Shown in pieces: positions 53,615 through 62,532 of a DNA stretch of 64,000 nt. A program made the translations under genes and the position numbers. The DNA is from Bacteriovorax stolpii (GTDB lineage: Bacteria; Bdellovibrionota; Bacteriovoracia; Bacteriovoracales; Bacteriovoracaceae), in the NCBI GenBank assembly GCA_945883845.1, contig CAMCYI010000005.1:62001-126000 (forward strand), in the 5' to 3' direction. The notes under the pieces were generated by a model. The model saw only the letters and a list, made by a program, of their open reading frames with translations. It ran no database searches and was not told the DNA's origin. Numbering within the stretch: the stretch's first letter is position 1; each line of letters opens with the position of its first letter.

Positions 53615-54424
53615 ATGAGCAAGCATCGTCAGACACAGATTCACAACTTCGAATTCGCCGACCTACAGGGCGATCATGTCGTCAGTGGATCAAGCAAGCA
53701 GTTTCAGGCATTCAGCTTCAAGTCGCTTGATGGGAACGCCGTTGAAACAAAAGTCAGCGATGAAGAAGTCCGCAAAGAAAGAACTTTTGAGAAGCAGAAT
53801 AATTTTCGTATTGATGAACAAGTACGTAACCTCCGCGGGATCTCCCGTCAGGAAGAAAGCGACTTTGAAAAAAGAATCAACGAAGAAGTTGGTCGTCGCC
53901 TGAAAATTTCCCAGGAAGCCGCGTATAAAGAGGGCCTCGAGCTGGGAAGAAAAGAAGGGAAGGAAGAATCCCTTGTAGAATTCAAAGAATCTCTCACCCA
54001 AAAAGTTGAAGACCTCGCGATTCAGCTGGGCGAAATTCACCATCAGACGGATAAGCTCTTCGCCAAGAACCGTGTTGAACTTCAGGAGTTCATTAAGCGG
54101 TTTACGAAGTGGATCGTGATGAAAGAGATCGACGACAGTGTGTACCTTGAGAAGCTTCTTGAGAAACTCATCCTCGAGCTCAACTGCCGCAAAAATCTCA
54201 TCGTAAAAGTCGGCCGTGCAAACTTCGCGCAGATGCCCGAGGTCGTGAAGATTGTCGAAGCTCGCCTGGGCCAGCTTCAGAACGTCCGCATCGAAATCGT
54301 TCCCCAGATCGCCCATCCCGGTATCATTCTTGAATCTGAAAGTGCGCTCATTGATGGCTCGCTGGAAGGCGTCTTCACAAGCATCGATAAGATTTTCGAT
54401 CAGGTGATGAACAATGGATCATAG
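53615..54424 (+). CDS. fliH: Flagellar export ATPase regulator FliH
   Basis: This 269-residue protein has a charged, glutamate/lysine-rich N-terminal coiled region (about 70-150, with AYKEGLELGRKEGKEE) and a C-terminal FliH/YscL-type domain ending ...DGSLEGVFTSIDKIFDQ. It holds FliI at the export gate. The start codon follows a distant AAAGG. The last 11 bases overlap fliI. Confidence 0.88.
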   Translation: MSKHRQTQIHNFEFADLQGDHVVSGSSKQFQAFSFKSLDGNAVETKVSDEEVRKERTFEKQNNFRIDEQVRNLRGISRQEESDFEKRINEEVGRRLKISQEAAYKEGLELGRKEGKEESLVEFKESLTQKVEDLAIQLGEIHHQTDKLFAKNRVELQEFIKRFTKWIVMKEIDDSVYLEKLLEKLILELNCRKNLIVKVGRANFAQMPEVVKIVEARLGQLQNVRIEIVPQIAHPGIILESESALIDGSLEGVFTSIDKIFDQVMNNGS

Positions 54425-55766
54425 TCTCGGGCTGGACCGAATCCTCCGCCACATCGAAAGCCGCATTCCTTACGAAAAAGTTGGAAAGATCATTGGTAGC
54501 CGCGGGATGGTTTACGAAGCTTCTGTGCCTCGTGCCGTTCTCGGTTCAAACGTGGAGTTTGTCGCTGAAAACGGTGAACGTTCTCTTGGCGAAGTGGTCG
54601 CGATTCAGGGCCAGAACTGTATGGTCATGCCTTACAACGAAATCTCCGGAATCAATTCAGAAACACGCATTCACTTAAAAGAAATTGTCACTGAAATTGA
54701 AATCTCTCCCAACATGCTGGGAAGAGTGATCGATTTTCAGGGACGTCCGATGGACAGCAAAGGCCCGATTGAAGGTCCGTTCGAGCGTCGCTCAATTTTC
54801 GGTACACCGATCAATCCACTTGATCGCCCACCGATCCGTGAAGCACTCGATACAGGTATCAACTCACTCAATTGTTTTATGACCTGTGGTAAAGGCCAAC
54901 GTCTCGCGATTATGGCCGGATCAGGCGTCGGTAAATCTGTACTCATGGGCATGATTGCCCGGAACACGAGTGCTGACATCAACGTTATCGCTCTCATCGG
55001 TGAGCGTGGTCGCGAGGTTCTCGAGTTCATTCAAAGTGATCTTGGTGAAGAAGGAATGAAGCGCTCGATTGTGATCGTGGCGACTTCTGACACTTCTGCT
55101 CTCATACGAACAAAAGCTGCCTACACTGCTACAACTGTCGCCGAATTTTTCCGCGATCAGGGTAGTGACGTTCTTCTTATGATGGACTCAATCACACGTT
55201 TTGCGATGGCTAACCGTGAGATTGCGCTCTCCACTGGTGAACCTCCGGGCCAGAAAGGATACACCCCAAGTGTGTTCGCAAAACTTCCGAAGCTCATGGA
55301 GCGCGCTGGTACAAAATCAGGTGTAGGAACGATCACTGGAATTTATACCGTTCTCGTTGAGGGTGGTGACATGGATGAACCGATCGCAGATGCCGTCCGC
55401 GGTATTTCTGATGGTCACATTGTTCTTTCCCGTCAGCTGGCCGCAAGAAACCATTATCCTGCCATCGACGTGCTTGCGAGTATCTCGCGGGTAATGCCGA
55501 AGGTAACAAGCAAAGAGCACAAAATTGTGGCCTCTCACTTACGTGACTTACTTGCTGCTTATAAAGAATCAGAAGATCTGATTACCGTGGGTGCCTACTC
55601 ACGCGGATCAAACCCTAAAGTTGATAAGGCGATTGTCATTTACGACGACCTCATCAATCTTCTCCGCCAGCAGGTGGAAGAAGCTTACACGATTGAAGAA
55701 CTCTTCGATCGCATGCTCGAGATCGCCCGCAAAGCAGAGAAGGCCATGGATCCTAACTTCAGATAA
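54414..55766 (+). CDS. fliI: Flagellar protein export ATPase FliI
   Basis: This 450-residue F1-like ATPase has Walker A GSGVGKSVL in AIMAGSGVGKS, IGERGREV, Walker B DVLLMMDSITRFAMA and the family motif GEPPGQKGYTPSVFAKL. It energises the flagellar type III export gate. Its ATG is inside fliH, and fliJ starts eight bases after its stop. Confidence 0.97.
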   Translation: MDHSLGLDRILRHIESRIPYEKVGKIIGSRGMVYEASVPRAVLGSNVEFVAENGERSLGEVVAIQGQNCMVMPYNEISGINSETRIHLKEIVTEIEISPNMLGRVIDFQGRPMDSKGPIEGPFERRSIFGTPINPLDRPPIREALDTGINSLNCFMTCGKGQRLAIMAGSGVGKSVLMGMIARNTSADINVIALIGERGREVLEFIQSDLGEEGMKRSIVIVATSDTSALIRTKAAYTATTVAEFFRDQGSDVLLMMDSITRFAMANREIALSTGEPPGQKGYTPSVFAKLPKLMERAGTKSGVGTITGIYTVLVEGGDMDEPIADAVRGISDGHIVLSRQLAARNHYPAIDVLASISRVMPKVTSKEHKIVASHLRDLLAAYKESEDLITVGAYSRGSNPKVDKAIVIYDDLINLLRQQVEEAYTIEELFDRMLEIARKAEKAMDPNFR

Positions 55767-55774
55767 GGTGATCG

Positions 55775-56230
55775 ATGAGAAGATACGCGTTTAAACTCGA
55801 CCCCGTTCTTAAATTGAGAAAGCTCAAGGAAGAGAACTGCCGTATGGAGCTCGGGCAACTCTTCGCGTACATTAACAAACTTGATGACCAGCTCAAACAC
55901 GACCTCGAGGAAATCAATAAATATTACCAGATTCAGGAAGGCGGACTTAAGCAGGGAATGAAGGCCGGTCAGCTTCAGGCATTTCCCATGCTGGTCGCAG
56001 GTAAAGAAAGAAACATCGAGCTTCTGAAACGTGATAAAATTCAACAAGAGAAATTGATCGAGGCGAAGAAGCAGGAACTGGCCGTTGTCCGGGGCGAATT
56101 GAAAGTGATCGAAAATCTGAAAGAGAAAGATTTCGATGCATGGAGAAAGGCCACGAACAAAGAGATCGACCAGAAGGTCGAAGAGCAAACCCAGATCTGG
56201 ATTCAGCATAGAGATTTCAAGAAGGCTTAA
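55775..56230 (+). CDS. fliJ: Flagellar export chaperone FliJ
   Basis: This 151-residue protein is almost entirely a charged alpha-helical coiled coil with the FliJ start YAFKLDPVLKLRKLKEENCRM. FliJ fits into the FliI ring like the gamma stalk. The position between fliI and the MotE-like gene supports the call. AAGGTG precedes the ATG. Confidence 0.9.
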   Translation: MRRYAFKLDPVLKLRKLKEENCRMELGQLFAYINKLDDQLKHDLEEINKYYQIQEGGLKQGMKAGQLQAFPMLVAGKERNIELLKRDKIQQEKLIEAKKQELAVVRGELKVIENLKEKDFDAWRKATNKEIDQKVEEQTQIWIQHRDFKKA

Positions 56231-56232
56231 AG

Positions 56233-56787
56233 ATGAAATTCGTAGTTGTTATATTCATGATCCTCTTCGAATTCAATAGCTTCGCTGAGACGAAAGCAGC
56301 TGCCCCTTCAATCTCGGCAAAACGTTATACCGAAGAAGAGTTCGTTAAAAAAGTTGCCGAAGAAGTCCGTAAAAAAATCGACACTGTAAAAAACAAGTCT
56401 GTCTCTGAACTCACCAAAGAGATCATGGACAAAGAAGAAAAACTCAACATTCGCGACATCGAGCTTCAAAAACGCACTGACTCTCTCAAAGTTTCAGAAA
56501 ACGACATCGCCCGCCGCTACACTGAACTCGCCGACAAACAAAAAGCTTTTATCGGTTGTATTGAAAAGAACGACGAAGATTCCAAGGCCCGCATAGGCCA
56601 GGTTGTCGAAACTATCTCCGGCATGAAACCGCAGAAAGCCGCCGAAGTCCTTTCAGTTCAGGATTCAGAAATCGCTGTTAAGATTCTTCAGATGATTGAT
56701 TCAAAGAAAGCGTCGAAGATTTTTAATTTCATGGATAAAGACATTTCGGCGAAACTTCAGAAGCAGTATCTCGAGATGAAGAAGTAA
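56233..56787 (+). CDS. motE: MotE-like periplasmic protein (MgtE N-domain)
   Basis: This 184-residue protein has a signal peptide (to about residue 18, FAET). A long coiled coil runs to about 120 (KKIDTVKNKSVSELTKEI...), followed by a C-terminal MgtE_N-like domain (GMKPQKAAEVLSVQDSEIAVKILQMIDSKKASKIF). This is the layout of MotE, a periplasmic partner of stator MotB in epsilonproteobacteria. It starts two bases after fliJ. The exact role here is by homology. Confidence 0.8.
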   Translation: MKFVVVIFMILFEFNSFAETKAAAPSISAKRYTEEEFVKKVAEEVRKKIDTVKNKSVSELTKEIMDKEEKLNIRDIELQKRTDSLKVSENDIARRYTELADKQKAFIGCIEKNDEDSKARIGQVVETISGMKPQKAAEVLSVQDSEIAVKILQMIDSKKASKIFNFMDKDISAKLQKQYLEMKK

Positions 56788-56815
56788 ATACTTCCTCATC
56801 CCGGATTTTTAAAAA

Positions 56816-57334
56816 TTATTCAGCAAAATTTTCAATGTAAGCACGGATATCCTCGCGCTCAGAATCTGTGAGACCTGTATTCATCGGTGGCATCGATTTA
56901 TCTGTAATGAGTGACCCACGGAACGAATCGCGGAATCCACCCATGATCTGGCGAATATAGGCCTTACCTTCTTCTGCCTGATCAGGAAAAGTTTCGGCAT
57001 CCGGAATATAGGCGAAGCCTGATTTCTCATCTCCGAAAGCGTGGCACATGAGACATTTACCTTTGCTGTCACGCTGGACCAGGGCCTTCCCGCGTTCAAT
57101 AGAAGCTTTTTTAAGTTCGTCGACGCTTTCAACGACGTCTGCAGCGAGCTCACTGGCTGCAGGCTGCGATTGCGCTTCACCAGGTGGACAATCTGCTGGG
57201 TTCTTCAGATCAGGCTCTGGTGCCTGAACACGGGCCGGAGTTCTGTCCGGTGCTGGTGGGCCTACTAATTCCGTTTGTGCGAAAAGAGAAAGTGACATCA
57301 GACAGAGTGAAGAGAAGATAATTTTTTTAATCAT
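56816..57334 (-). CDS. Exported monoheme c-type cytochrome
   Basis: This 172-residue protein has a signal peptide (MIKKIIFSSLCLMSLSLFAQ) and a proline-rich linker (about 25-60). The heme-binding motif CLMCH lies at 94-98, and a probable methionine ligand at M148 or M151 (SMPPM). The C-terminal SEREDIRAYIENFAE helix is typical of small class I cytochromes. The electron partner is unknown. It lies convergent to motE and is not an obvious part of the flagellar set. Confidence 0.85.
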   Translation of the reverse strand: MIKKIIFSSLCLMSLSLFAQTELVGPPAPDRTPARVQAPEPDLKNPADCPPGEAQSQPAASELAADVVESVDELKKASIERGKALVQRDSKGKCLMCHAFGDEKSGFAYIPDAETFPDQAEEGKAYIRQIMGGFRDSFRGSLITDKSMPPMNTGLTDSEREDIRAYIENFAE

Positions 57335-57411
57335 AACAAGCTCCCGTGCGAACTTGTCGGTTATTCCATCCGGAAACTAAAGTGCCAAATTATTAGACAG
57401 AAGGGACCGCC

Positions 57412-58113
57412 TTATTTCGTGGGGCTGGAATGATGAGGTGAAGATTCGTCCTCGCGATCGTTGAAGTACCACTGACTGAAGAGGCAGGCACAGATACCAC
57501 TGCCGATGTGCCAGAGTGTATGCGGAGGAATGATCAGGCGAGAACAGAGCCATTCAGTGGAATCGAAAAGGAAGAGTCCGTACATGACACTCATGAGCCC
57601 GAAGCAATAAAAGAAAAAACGATTCTTTTTATCAAAACGGATTTTCACACGTCCTAGTAGTTCGAAAGATCCAAGGATAAAGATTCCAAGTGCCACGAAC
57701 GTTTGTTCCCATCTGCCCAGAAAGTACAAGGCTGCAACCAGTACGATCAGGATCAGAGTGATCCAGAGATATGAGGACACCTTGGGCATCTTCTTCCAGA
57801 CCCATCGGCGCATAAGAAATAATAAGTGAAGATTAAGAATGCTGGCAAAATCCATGGCCATGGCGACTTTGGTATAACTCGCATGAGCAAAGAAACTTCC
57901 GATCGAAACGATGAAAAGGGAAAAGCACCAGAGCTTGAGTTCTTCGTCGCGGTTTTTAACGATGAAAAAAATCACGATGGATGCAATGAGGTAAGAGATC
58001 GAACTCCAGAAGGCGTAAGGCTGGCAAATGATACAACCGGCCCTCATTACCTCGCAGCTGCAATGAGGGAAACATTCAAACTGAGTTAGTCCCATCCATT
58101 GGGGCATCGTCAT
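57412..58113 (-). CDS. CREST/ceramidase-family membrane hydrolase
   Basis: This 233-residue protein has about seven hydrophobic segments. CREST-superfamily landmarks are the SIGSFFAHASYTKVAMAMDFAS segment (serine and histidine on one helix, aspartate on the next) and PHTLWHIGSG near the C-terminus. These residues bind zinc and hydrolyse amides in alkaline ceramidases. A lipid-amide substrate is inferred. The N-terminal CSCE...CIIC cysteines are unusual. It is the last gene of a three-gene leftward operon; the upstream stop is eight bases away. Confidence 0.72.
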   Translation of the reverse strand: MTMPQWMGLTQFECFPHCSCEVMRAGCIICQPYAFWSSISYLIASIVIFFIVKNRDEELKLWCFSLFIVSIGSFFAHASYTKVAMAMDFASILNLHLLFLMRRWVWKKMPKVSSYLWITLILIVLVAALYFLGRWEQTFVALGIFILGSFELLGRVKIRFDKKNRFFFYCFGLMSVMYGLFLFDSTEWLCSRLIIPPHTLWHIGSGICACLFSQWYFNDREDESSPHHSSPTK

Positions 58114-58121
58114 TCTTCACC

Positions 58122-58895
58122 TTAGTTACAAGGAGCCTGATTCTCTTTCTGTTCAATCATCTTCCTGGTGGTGAAATTATACATGTAATTCGAACTCCAT
58201 TCCATGCATTTAATGGCGCCATCAACTTCATAACCGGGAGCTTCCATCCGTTTCGGTACATCTTCAATCTTGTGGAGACAGATTTTAAATTTAAGGCTGG
58301 CATTTCGCGCCGTGATCTTTGCATCAGTGGAAATATCGAAAGTTGTCATAGATGGAAGGTCTGCGACGTAAAGTTTGTTATCCATGATGTTATTTTTTTT
58401 ACCGGCCCAGTTCACGTAGCTTTCTGTCACGATCGGATTTTTGATCATGTACTTAGAGTTTCTAGGAATTTCAAAACCACGGATGTTATCAAAGCCTGCA
58501 AGAGCGTTAGAACTATAAAGAGGATCAGCATCCGGACCAGAGTCGACTTCCCAGTTTTTGTGGTTGAAAGTTTGTCCGTTCCTTCCGAAGAAATCGCGTG
58601 TTCCTATTCTGACCTTTCCATCCGGAGTGATGTCATAGACGCAGCCCTGAATATATTGAACAAAACCATATTTTTTCATCGCATCCGGATTTGTTGTTTC
58701 AAATTCTGCGCCCATGAAATTGCCGGCCTGCTGTCTTGAATTATTTTTCTGAATGAAAATTTTCATTCCTTTAACTTCGCAGTTACCGCTCGCACATTCC
58801 GGATTTATCCATGTCGTCGTCGAAACCGGAGGAGCCGCGTGGGCCAAGGTCAATGTAACAAGAGAGGCAAGAGTAAGAAGTGATAATGATTTCAT
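58122..58895 (-). CDS. Cysteine-containing exported protein, operon middle gene
   Basis: This 257-residue protein has a signal peptide (MKSLSLLTLASLVTLTLAHA). The mature domain has six cysteines (about 34, 39, 85, 206, 230, 256), a composition rich in N, S, G and D, and many predicted strands. No family is recognised. Its ATG overlaps the upstream stop by four bases and the CREST gene follows closely, so the three products act together. Even cysteine spacing suggests disulfides and a periplasmic or secreted role. Confidence 0.68.
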   Translation of the reverse strand: MKSLSLLTLASLVTLTLAHAAPPVSTTTWINPECASGNCEVKGMKIFIQKNNSRQQAGNFMGAEFETTNPDAMKKYGFVQYIQGCVYDITPDGKVRIGTRDFFGRNGQTFNHKNWEVDSGPDADPLYSSNALAGFDNIRGFEIPRNSKYMIKNPIVTESYVNWAGKKNNIMDNKLYVADLPSMTTFDISTDAKITARNASLKFKICLHKIEDVPKRMEAPGYEVDGAIKCMEWSSNYMYNFTTRKMIEQKENQAPCN

Positions 58896-59521
58896 TTTGT
58901 ACCTCCATCAGCAGGACAAAATCCGTTAGTGAGATCCAGTTTACGGTTATAGATTTTATTCATGCAGTTCATGTGACATTTTGAATACGTCTTACCTTCG
59001 AAGCAGACAACTTCCTCATTGGTGATGCCGTCCTGCCAGATGTCGGCACATCCTGCGAGAACACCATTCTTCTTACTGATCGCAAGACAGTTGGCTTCTT
59101 CTGTATCTATAGGCTGGATCATGTGAAGCCACTTAGGACCTTTGAAATCGTTCAATGTCAGGGTTCCAGCTTCAGATTTATCCGAGAGCTCTTTGACTTC
59201 AGGATCATCATTTTCATTAGTCGGGAAAGCGTTACAGTCAGCTGCGTATTCTGCAACGTTTGTGACATGATTTCCGGCGCGGTAGTTAAGGTATTCAAGA
59301 CTGATCTGGAGATTGGGCCTGTTCATGAGTATGCCCATTTCGGCTTCAACTTCGCCCCACGAGCCTCCGAACCATTTGTATTGTGAGTAGGAATTCACGA
59401 GTTTCAAGTCCGGTCCCAGGGTTACAACACGGACACACTTATCGGCCCAGGGAAGTTTGAGTTCTTCAGCGTACGTAAGTGCTGAAAACACGAGCATCAG
59501 CATGGGAATTAAAGTCTTCAT
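58892..59521 (-). CDS. Secreted protein with Kazal-like cysteine-rich C-terminus
   Basis: This 209-residue protein has a signal peptide (to about residue 18, ALTYA). Six cysteines are packed at the C-terminus (145, 158, 173, 182, 186, 202). The segment CFEGKTYSKCHMNCMN...GFC resembles the Kazal inhibitor pattern, where TY precedes two cysteines three apart, although the C3-C4 loop is two residues short and C2-C3 is long. A protease-inhibitor function is only suggested. It is the first gene of the operon with the 257-residue exported protein and the CREST hydrolase. Confidence 0.66.
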   Translation of the reverse strand: MKTLIPMLMLVFSALTYAEELKLPWADKCVRVVTLGPDLKLVNSYSQYKWFGGSWGEVEAEMGILMNRPNLQISLEYLNYRAGNHVTNVAEYAADCNAFPTNENDDPEVKELSDKSEAGTLTLNDFKGPKWLHMIQPIDTEEANCLAISKKNGVLAGCADIWQDGITNEEVVCFEGKTYSKCHMNCMNKIYNRKLDLTNGFCPADGGTK

Positions 59522-59597
59522 TGGTTACCTCTCAGGTCGCAGAAAATATCACGTCCCGGAAAGGCCACTGGAAAAGTGTAAAGTTAGTGTTTGGTGA

Positions 59598-59626
59598 TTC
59601 ACAGAACGAGTAGGGAATACCATAAA
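59598..59626 (+). promoter_or_regulatory. Promoter-like sequence upstream of a lone terminator
   Basis: TTCACA (59598-59603), 17 bases, CATAAA (59621-59626) on the plus strand. It points toward the terminator at 59703 with no coding frame between, so it could drive a short RNA. Confidence 0.4.
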
Positions 59627-59632
59627 TATCCT

Positions 59633-59740
59633 TTACGAATATCAGGCCCGTAAGAATCTCTAAGTACTTCTAAAATACGTCCTTTTTACGCTTTCATCTC
59701 ATATAAGCGGCAATTCCTGCCGCTTATCCATTTTTTTTTA
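59633..59740 (+). ncRNA. Candidate small RNA or fliK leader attenuator
   Basis: This is most of the 319-base gap between the divergent starts at 59521 and 59841. It begins about where the promoter-like TTCACA/CATAAA pair would initiate and ends at an excellent intrinsic terminator, giving roughly 108 bases without a plausible coding frame. The leftward gene cannot use this terminator. It could be a free-standing RNA or an attenuated leader of the fliK operon. Bases 59741-59840 hold only AT-rich leader with a weak second promoter (TTCAAA/AATAAT near 59776-59805). Confidence 0.4.
59703..59739 (+). terminator. Rho-independent terminator with no upstream gene on its strand
   Basis: ATAAGCGGCA pairs perfectly with TGCCGCTTAT across ATTCC, and nine T residues follow on the plus strand. 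The nearest plus-strand gene upstream is motE, nearly 3 kb away behind leftward genes. Confidence 0.9.
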
Positions 59741-59840
59741 TAAAACTAAAGTTCTTTCGGAAGTTTCTGCCCGGCTTCAAAAACTAGTGTGCAGTGTGGA
59801 ATAATAACTCGTAGGACCACTTTAATTTTTGAAGGAACAG

Positions 59841-61100
59841 ATGATCCAGTCCGCTTACAACAAACCCGTCGAGAAGATCGCACCGAAGGCTGAACAGCTT
59901 CCGAAGAGCGCGTCTGTATCCTCGAAGAGTTCGTCGCCTAAGCCGAAGGATATCGAATCAGAATTAGAGAAAGAAGATTTTGAAAGCGAACTCAAGGCCG
60001 CAGGGGCAGAGATCGAAGAGTCTTCTGAGTCTGAAGTAAAAGAAGTTAAAGTTTCTGCAGATAAAAAACTTGAGAAGCCTTCACGCCTGGTTAATCCAGA
60101 GGCCCTCGAAGAAAATCCATTACACCCGACAATGTTTGATCCGGAAATGACCATGGATGTGGAGAAGGCGATCAAGCCTAAATCCGCTCAGGGTGTAGTT
60201 CCGAAGATGACTGATGAACAGGTTCTGAAACTTGCTCAGGGTGAAATCCCTCAGCTCGATGCTTCAGGTGCAGAAGTTCAAGCTGTCACTGAAGGCGATC
60301 TCGAGAAAGAACTCGGCAATGCTCTCATTAAAGATCCAAAAGCTCTCAAAGGCGCACCTGTTCAGGGTGAAGCACAGTTGATGAGCGTAGATGATTTCGT
60401 TGCCCAGAAGGCAGCAGCTCCGAAGAAACCGGTGGGAATAAATGCTTACGGCATGCAGAAACCACAGCAGAAAATGGCGATGGAAAACGGTCTGAAGCAA
60501 ACTCAGATGGTGAACGACGCTACAGCTCAGCAAGGTCTCGAAGCAAGAAACGGCGGAATGAACTCTCAACAGTTCATCCTCAATATGCAATCTGAAAACG
60601 GAACAGCTAAAGCAAACGAAGCTTCAGGCCCTCAGAAAGTTTTCGACATGAATCAAGTCAAGTCTGGAAACGCTGATCAGATTCTTTCTCAGATCACAGA
60701 TTACATTGTTCAGGCGAAAGCTTCTAAAGAGCCAAGTGTTTCTATGAGAATGAATCACGATGAACTCGGCATGATCGACATCACAGTCGCGAAGACGTCG
60801 CAGTTTAATATGGAAGCAGTGGCGATCAATATCGGCACTCACTCTCTGGAAGGTAAAAACTTCTTCCAGCAGAACTCAAAAGATCTCTTTACTCACTTGA
60901 GTAATACCGGGATTAACGTTGCAGATCTTAAAGTAGATACACCTTCGCAAAGCTCGAAAGGTGAATTCGATATGAATGGTGGAAGTCGTCAGGGTCAGAG
61001 CGGAGCTGAAAAACAATTCGGTTCCGAGTCTAACCAGCGTCGCCACGATTCAGACCGCCGCCAGGATCTCTGGAAACTTCTCGATGACGAGGCTGCATAA
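59841..61100 (+). CDS. fliK: Flagellar hook-length control protein FliK
   Basis: This 419-residue protein starts at the ATG at 59841 (AAGGA five bases before); a TTG at 59829 is less likely. The N-terminal two-thirds are low-complexity, rich in E, K, S, P and Q, as in FliK rulers. The C-terminal switch domain (about 285-365) contains PSVSMRMNHDELGMIDITVA and LFTHLSNTGINVADLKV, matching the Flg_hook domain. It measures hook length and switches export specificity. The stop overlaps the flgD ATG by one base (TAATG). Confidence 0.86.
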   Translation: MIQSAYNKPVEKIAPKAEQLPKSASVSSKSSSPKPKDIESELEKEDFESELKAAGAEIEESSESEVKEVKVSADKKLEKPSRLVNPEALEENPLHPTMFDPEMTMDVEKAIKPKSAQGVVPKMTDEQVLKLAQGEIPQLDASGAEVQAVTEGDLEKELGNALIKDPKALKGAPVQGEAQLMSVDDFVAQKAAAPKKPVGINAYGMQKPQQKMAMENGLKQTQMVNDATAQQGLEARNGGMNSQQFILNMQSENGTAKANEASGPQKVFDMNQVKSGNADQILSQITDYIVQAKASKEPSVSMRMNHDELGMIDITVAKTSQFNMEAVAINIGTHSLEGKNFFQQNSKDLFTHLSNTGINVADLKVDTPSQSSKGEFDMNGGSRQGQSGAEKQFGSESNQRRHDSDRRQDLWKLLDDEAA

Positions 61101-62095
61101 TGCCTGAAATGGGAAGACCAGTTTCACCACAGCAAGCTCAGTACAGAGAAGTGCAGATGGCGCCGAAGGCACTTGCCGGTAAAGGCAAGTCAGAAGCGAA
61201 GTTAAGAGAAGACCTCATCAACAAGGCCGCAGGACAAAAACCAAAAGATCTCTACAAAGACGGACCACATAATGAGATGGGGAAAGATGAGTTTTTAAAA
61301 CTCCTCACGTTCCAGCTTCAGAACCAGGATCCGATGAATCCGATGGACCAGTCGAAGTTCACCGGCGAGCTCGCACAGTTTTCACAACTCGAGCAGCTCT
61401 CAAACCTGAATAAGAAATTTGAAGATGGTAATAAGAACCAGGGCATCCAGGATAAATTCTACGCGGCTTCATTTGTCGGTAAGAAAGTTGTCACCAACGG
61501 ATCTACGCTCAACCTGAAAGAGAATGGAGACAGCGGTGACGTGCTCTTCAAACTTAGCGGTGAAGCTTCTAAAGTTATGGTTCGCGTTCTCGATCAGAAA
61601 AATAATATCGTTGGTGAAATCTGGAAAGAAGGAATGTCTTCCGGTTCTCACTCAGTCATGTGGGACGGAGTCACTCTCAACGGAACTGTTGCTGGTAAAG
61701 GTGCCTACACTGGTGTCGTGAAAGCATGGGATGCCAATGGCCAGGAAGTTCCGACACAAACTGAAGCAACTGGAGTTGTGACGAGTGTGAACTTCGATCA
61801 GGGTGAGCCAGTTCTCACTGTGAACGGACAAAAAGTTTATCTTAGAGACGTAGCAAGTTTTCATACAGCTGAAACACAAACTCACGTAGGTGCTGCAGCT
61901 TCAAAATCTGCTACAGCTGCTGGTGCAATCCCTTCGACGAATTTTAATGCAGCACGGGCAACAAATTCCGACTTGTCGGGGCAGAGCGGTTCGATAGATA
62001 ATAATTTTAATAACGCAGTTGATGCGATAAAAAAAAATGTGAATGCTGAGCAAGCGATGAACGCTTACCAGAGCAACACAGGAATTTACGATTAA
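61100..62095 (+). CDS. flgD: Flagellar hook capping protein FlgD
   Basis: This 331-residue protein has the N-terminal cap motif EFLKLLTFQLQNQDPMNPMDQSKFTGELAQFSQLEQ (from about 55), then FlgD Ig-like/tudor domains (about 120-250). The C-terminal tail (250-331), rich in alanine, serine and asparagine, is longer than the E. coli protein (231). The TAATG overlaps with both neighbours indicate an operon. Confidence 0.94.
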   Translation: MPEMGRPVSPQQAQYREVQMAPKALAGKGKSEAKLREDLINKAAGQKPKDLYKDGPHNEMGKDEFLKLLTFQLQNQDPMNPMDQSKFTGELAQFSQLEQLSNLNKKFEDGNKNQGIQDKFYAASFVGKKVVTNGSTLNLKENGDSGDVLFKLSGEASKVMVRVLDQKNNIVGEIWKEGMSSGSHSVMWDGVTLNGTVAGKGAYTGVVKAWDANGQEVPTQTEATGVVTSVNFDQGEPVLTVNGQKVYLRDVASFHTAETQTHVGAAASKSATAAGAIPSTNFNAARATNSDLSGQSGSIDNNFNNAVDAIKKNVNAEQAMNAYQSNTGIYD

Positions 62096-62532
62096 TGAGT
62101 AGCAAGGTTAATTCGTTTCTTATTCCGAACGTCACTTCACTGCCTTCCAAAGATGGAAAGGCGGAGCAGGCGAACATCCTTAAGGGTGGAGAGAAGAGCG
62201 AGTTCAAAGGCCTCGTTGATCAGTTGGGCCAGCAGGATCTTCGTCAGCCACAGGTCACGAAGAAAGATGTCGGTCAGGAAGTAAACGTTTCAGCTCATGC
62301 GATGAAAAGATTGCAGGAGAGAAATATAGAGCTTGATGGAAATGAGTACATGAAGCTTAAAGAAGCGGTCTCTAAGCTGAAGGCAAAGGGCGGCCACGAT
62401 TCACTCGTGATCACCAACAAAGCAGCTTACGTCATCGACGTGGATAAGAACACAGTCGTGACAGCGGTGGACAAGAACAACATGAATGAGAATGTGTTCA
62501 CCAAGATCGATTCGACGCTATTTATGATGTAA
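62095..62532 (+). CDS. Flagellar operon protein (TIGR02530-type)
   Basis: This 145-residue protein has the core VSAHAMKRLQERNIELD...KLKEAVSKLKAKGGHDSLVITNKAAYVIDVDKNTVVTAVD...NVFTKIDSTLFMM, matching what I know of TIGR02530, found between flgD and flgE in many species. Its precise role is unknown. The ATG overlaps the flgD stop. Confidence 0.88.
   Translation: MSSKVNSFLIPNVTSLPSKDGKAEQANILKGGEKSEFKGLVDQLGQQDLRQPQVTKKDVGQEVNVSAHAMKRLQERNIELDGNEYMKLKEAVSKLKAKGGHDSLVITNKAAYVIDVDKNTVVTAVDKNNMNENVFTKIDSTLFMM

Noticed and set aside
52798..53730. A 310-codon open frame inside fliG and the start of fliH
   Set aside because: It is serine/arginine-rich, overlaps certain FliG coding in another frame and matches no family; it is a shadow of biased codon use.
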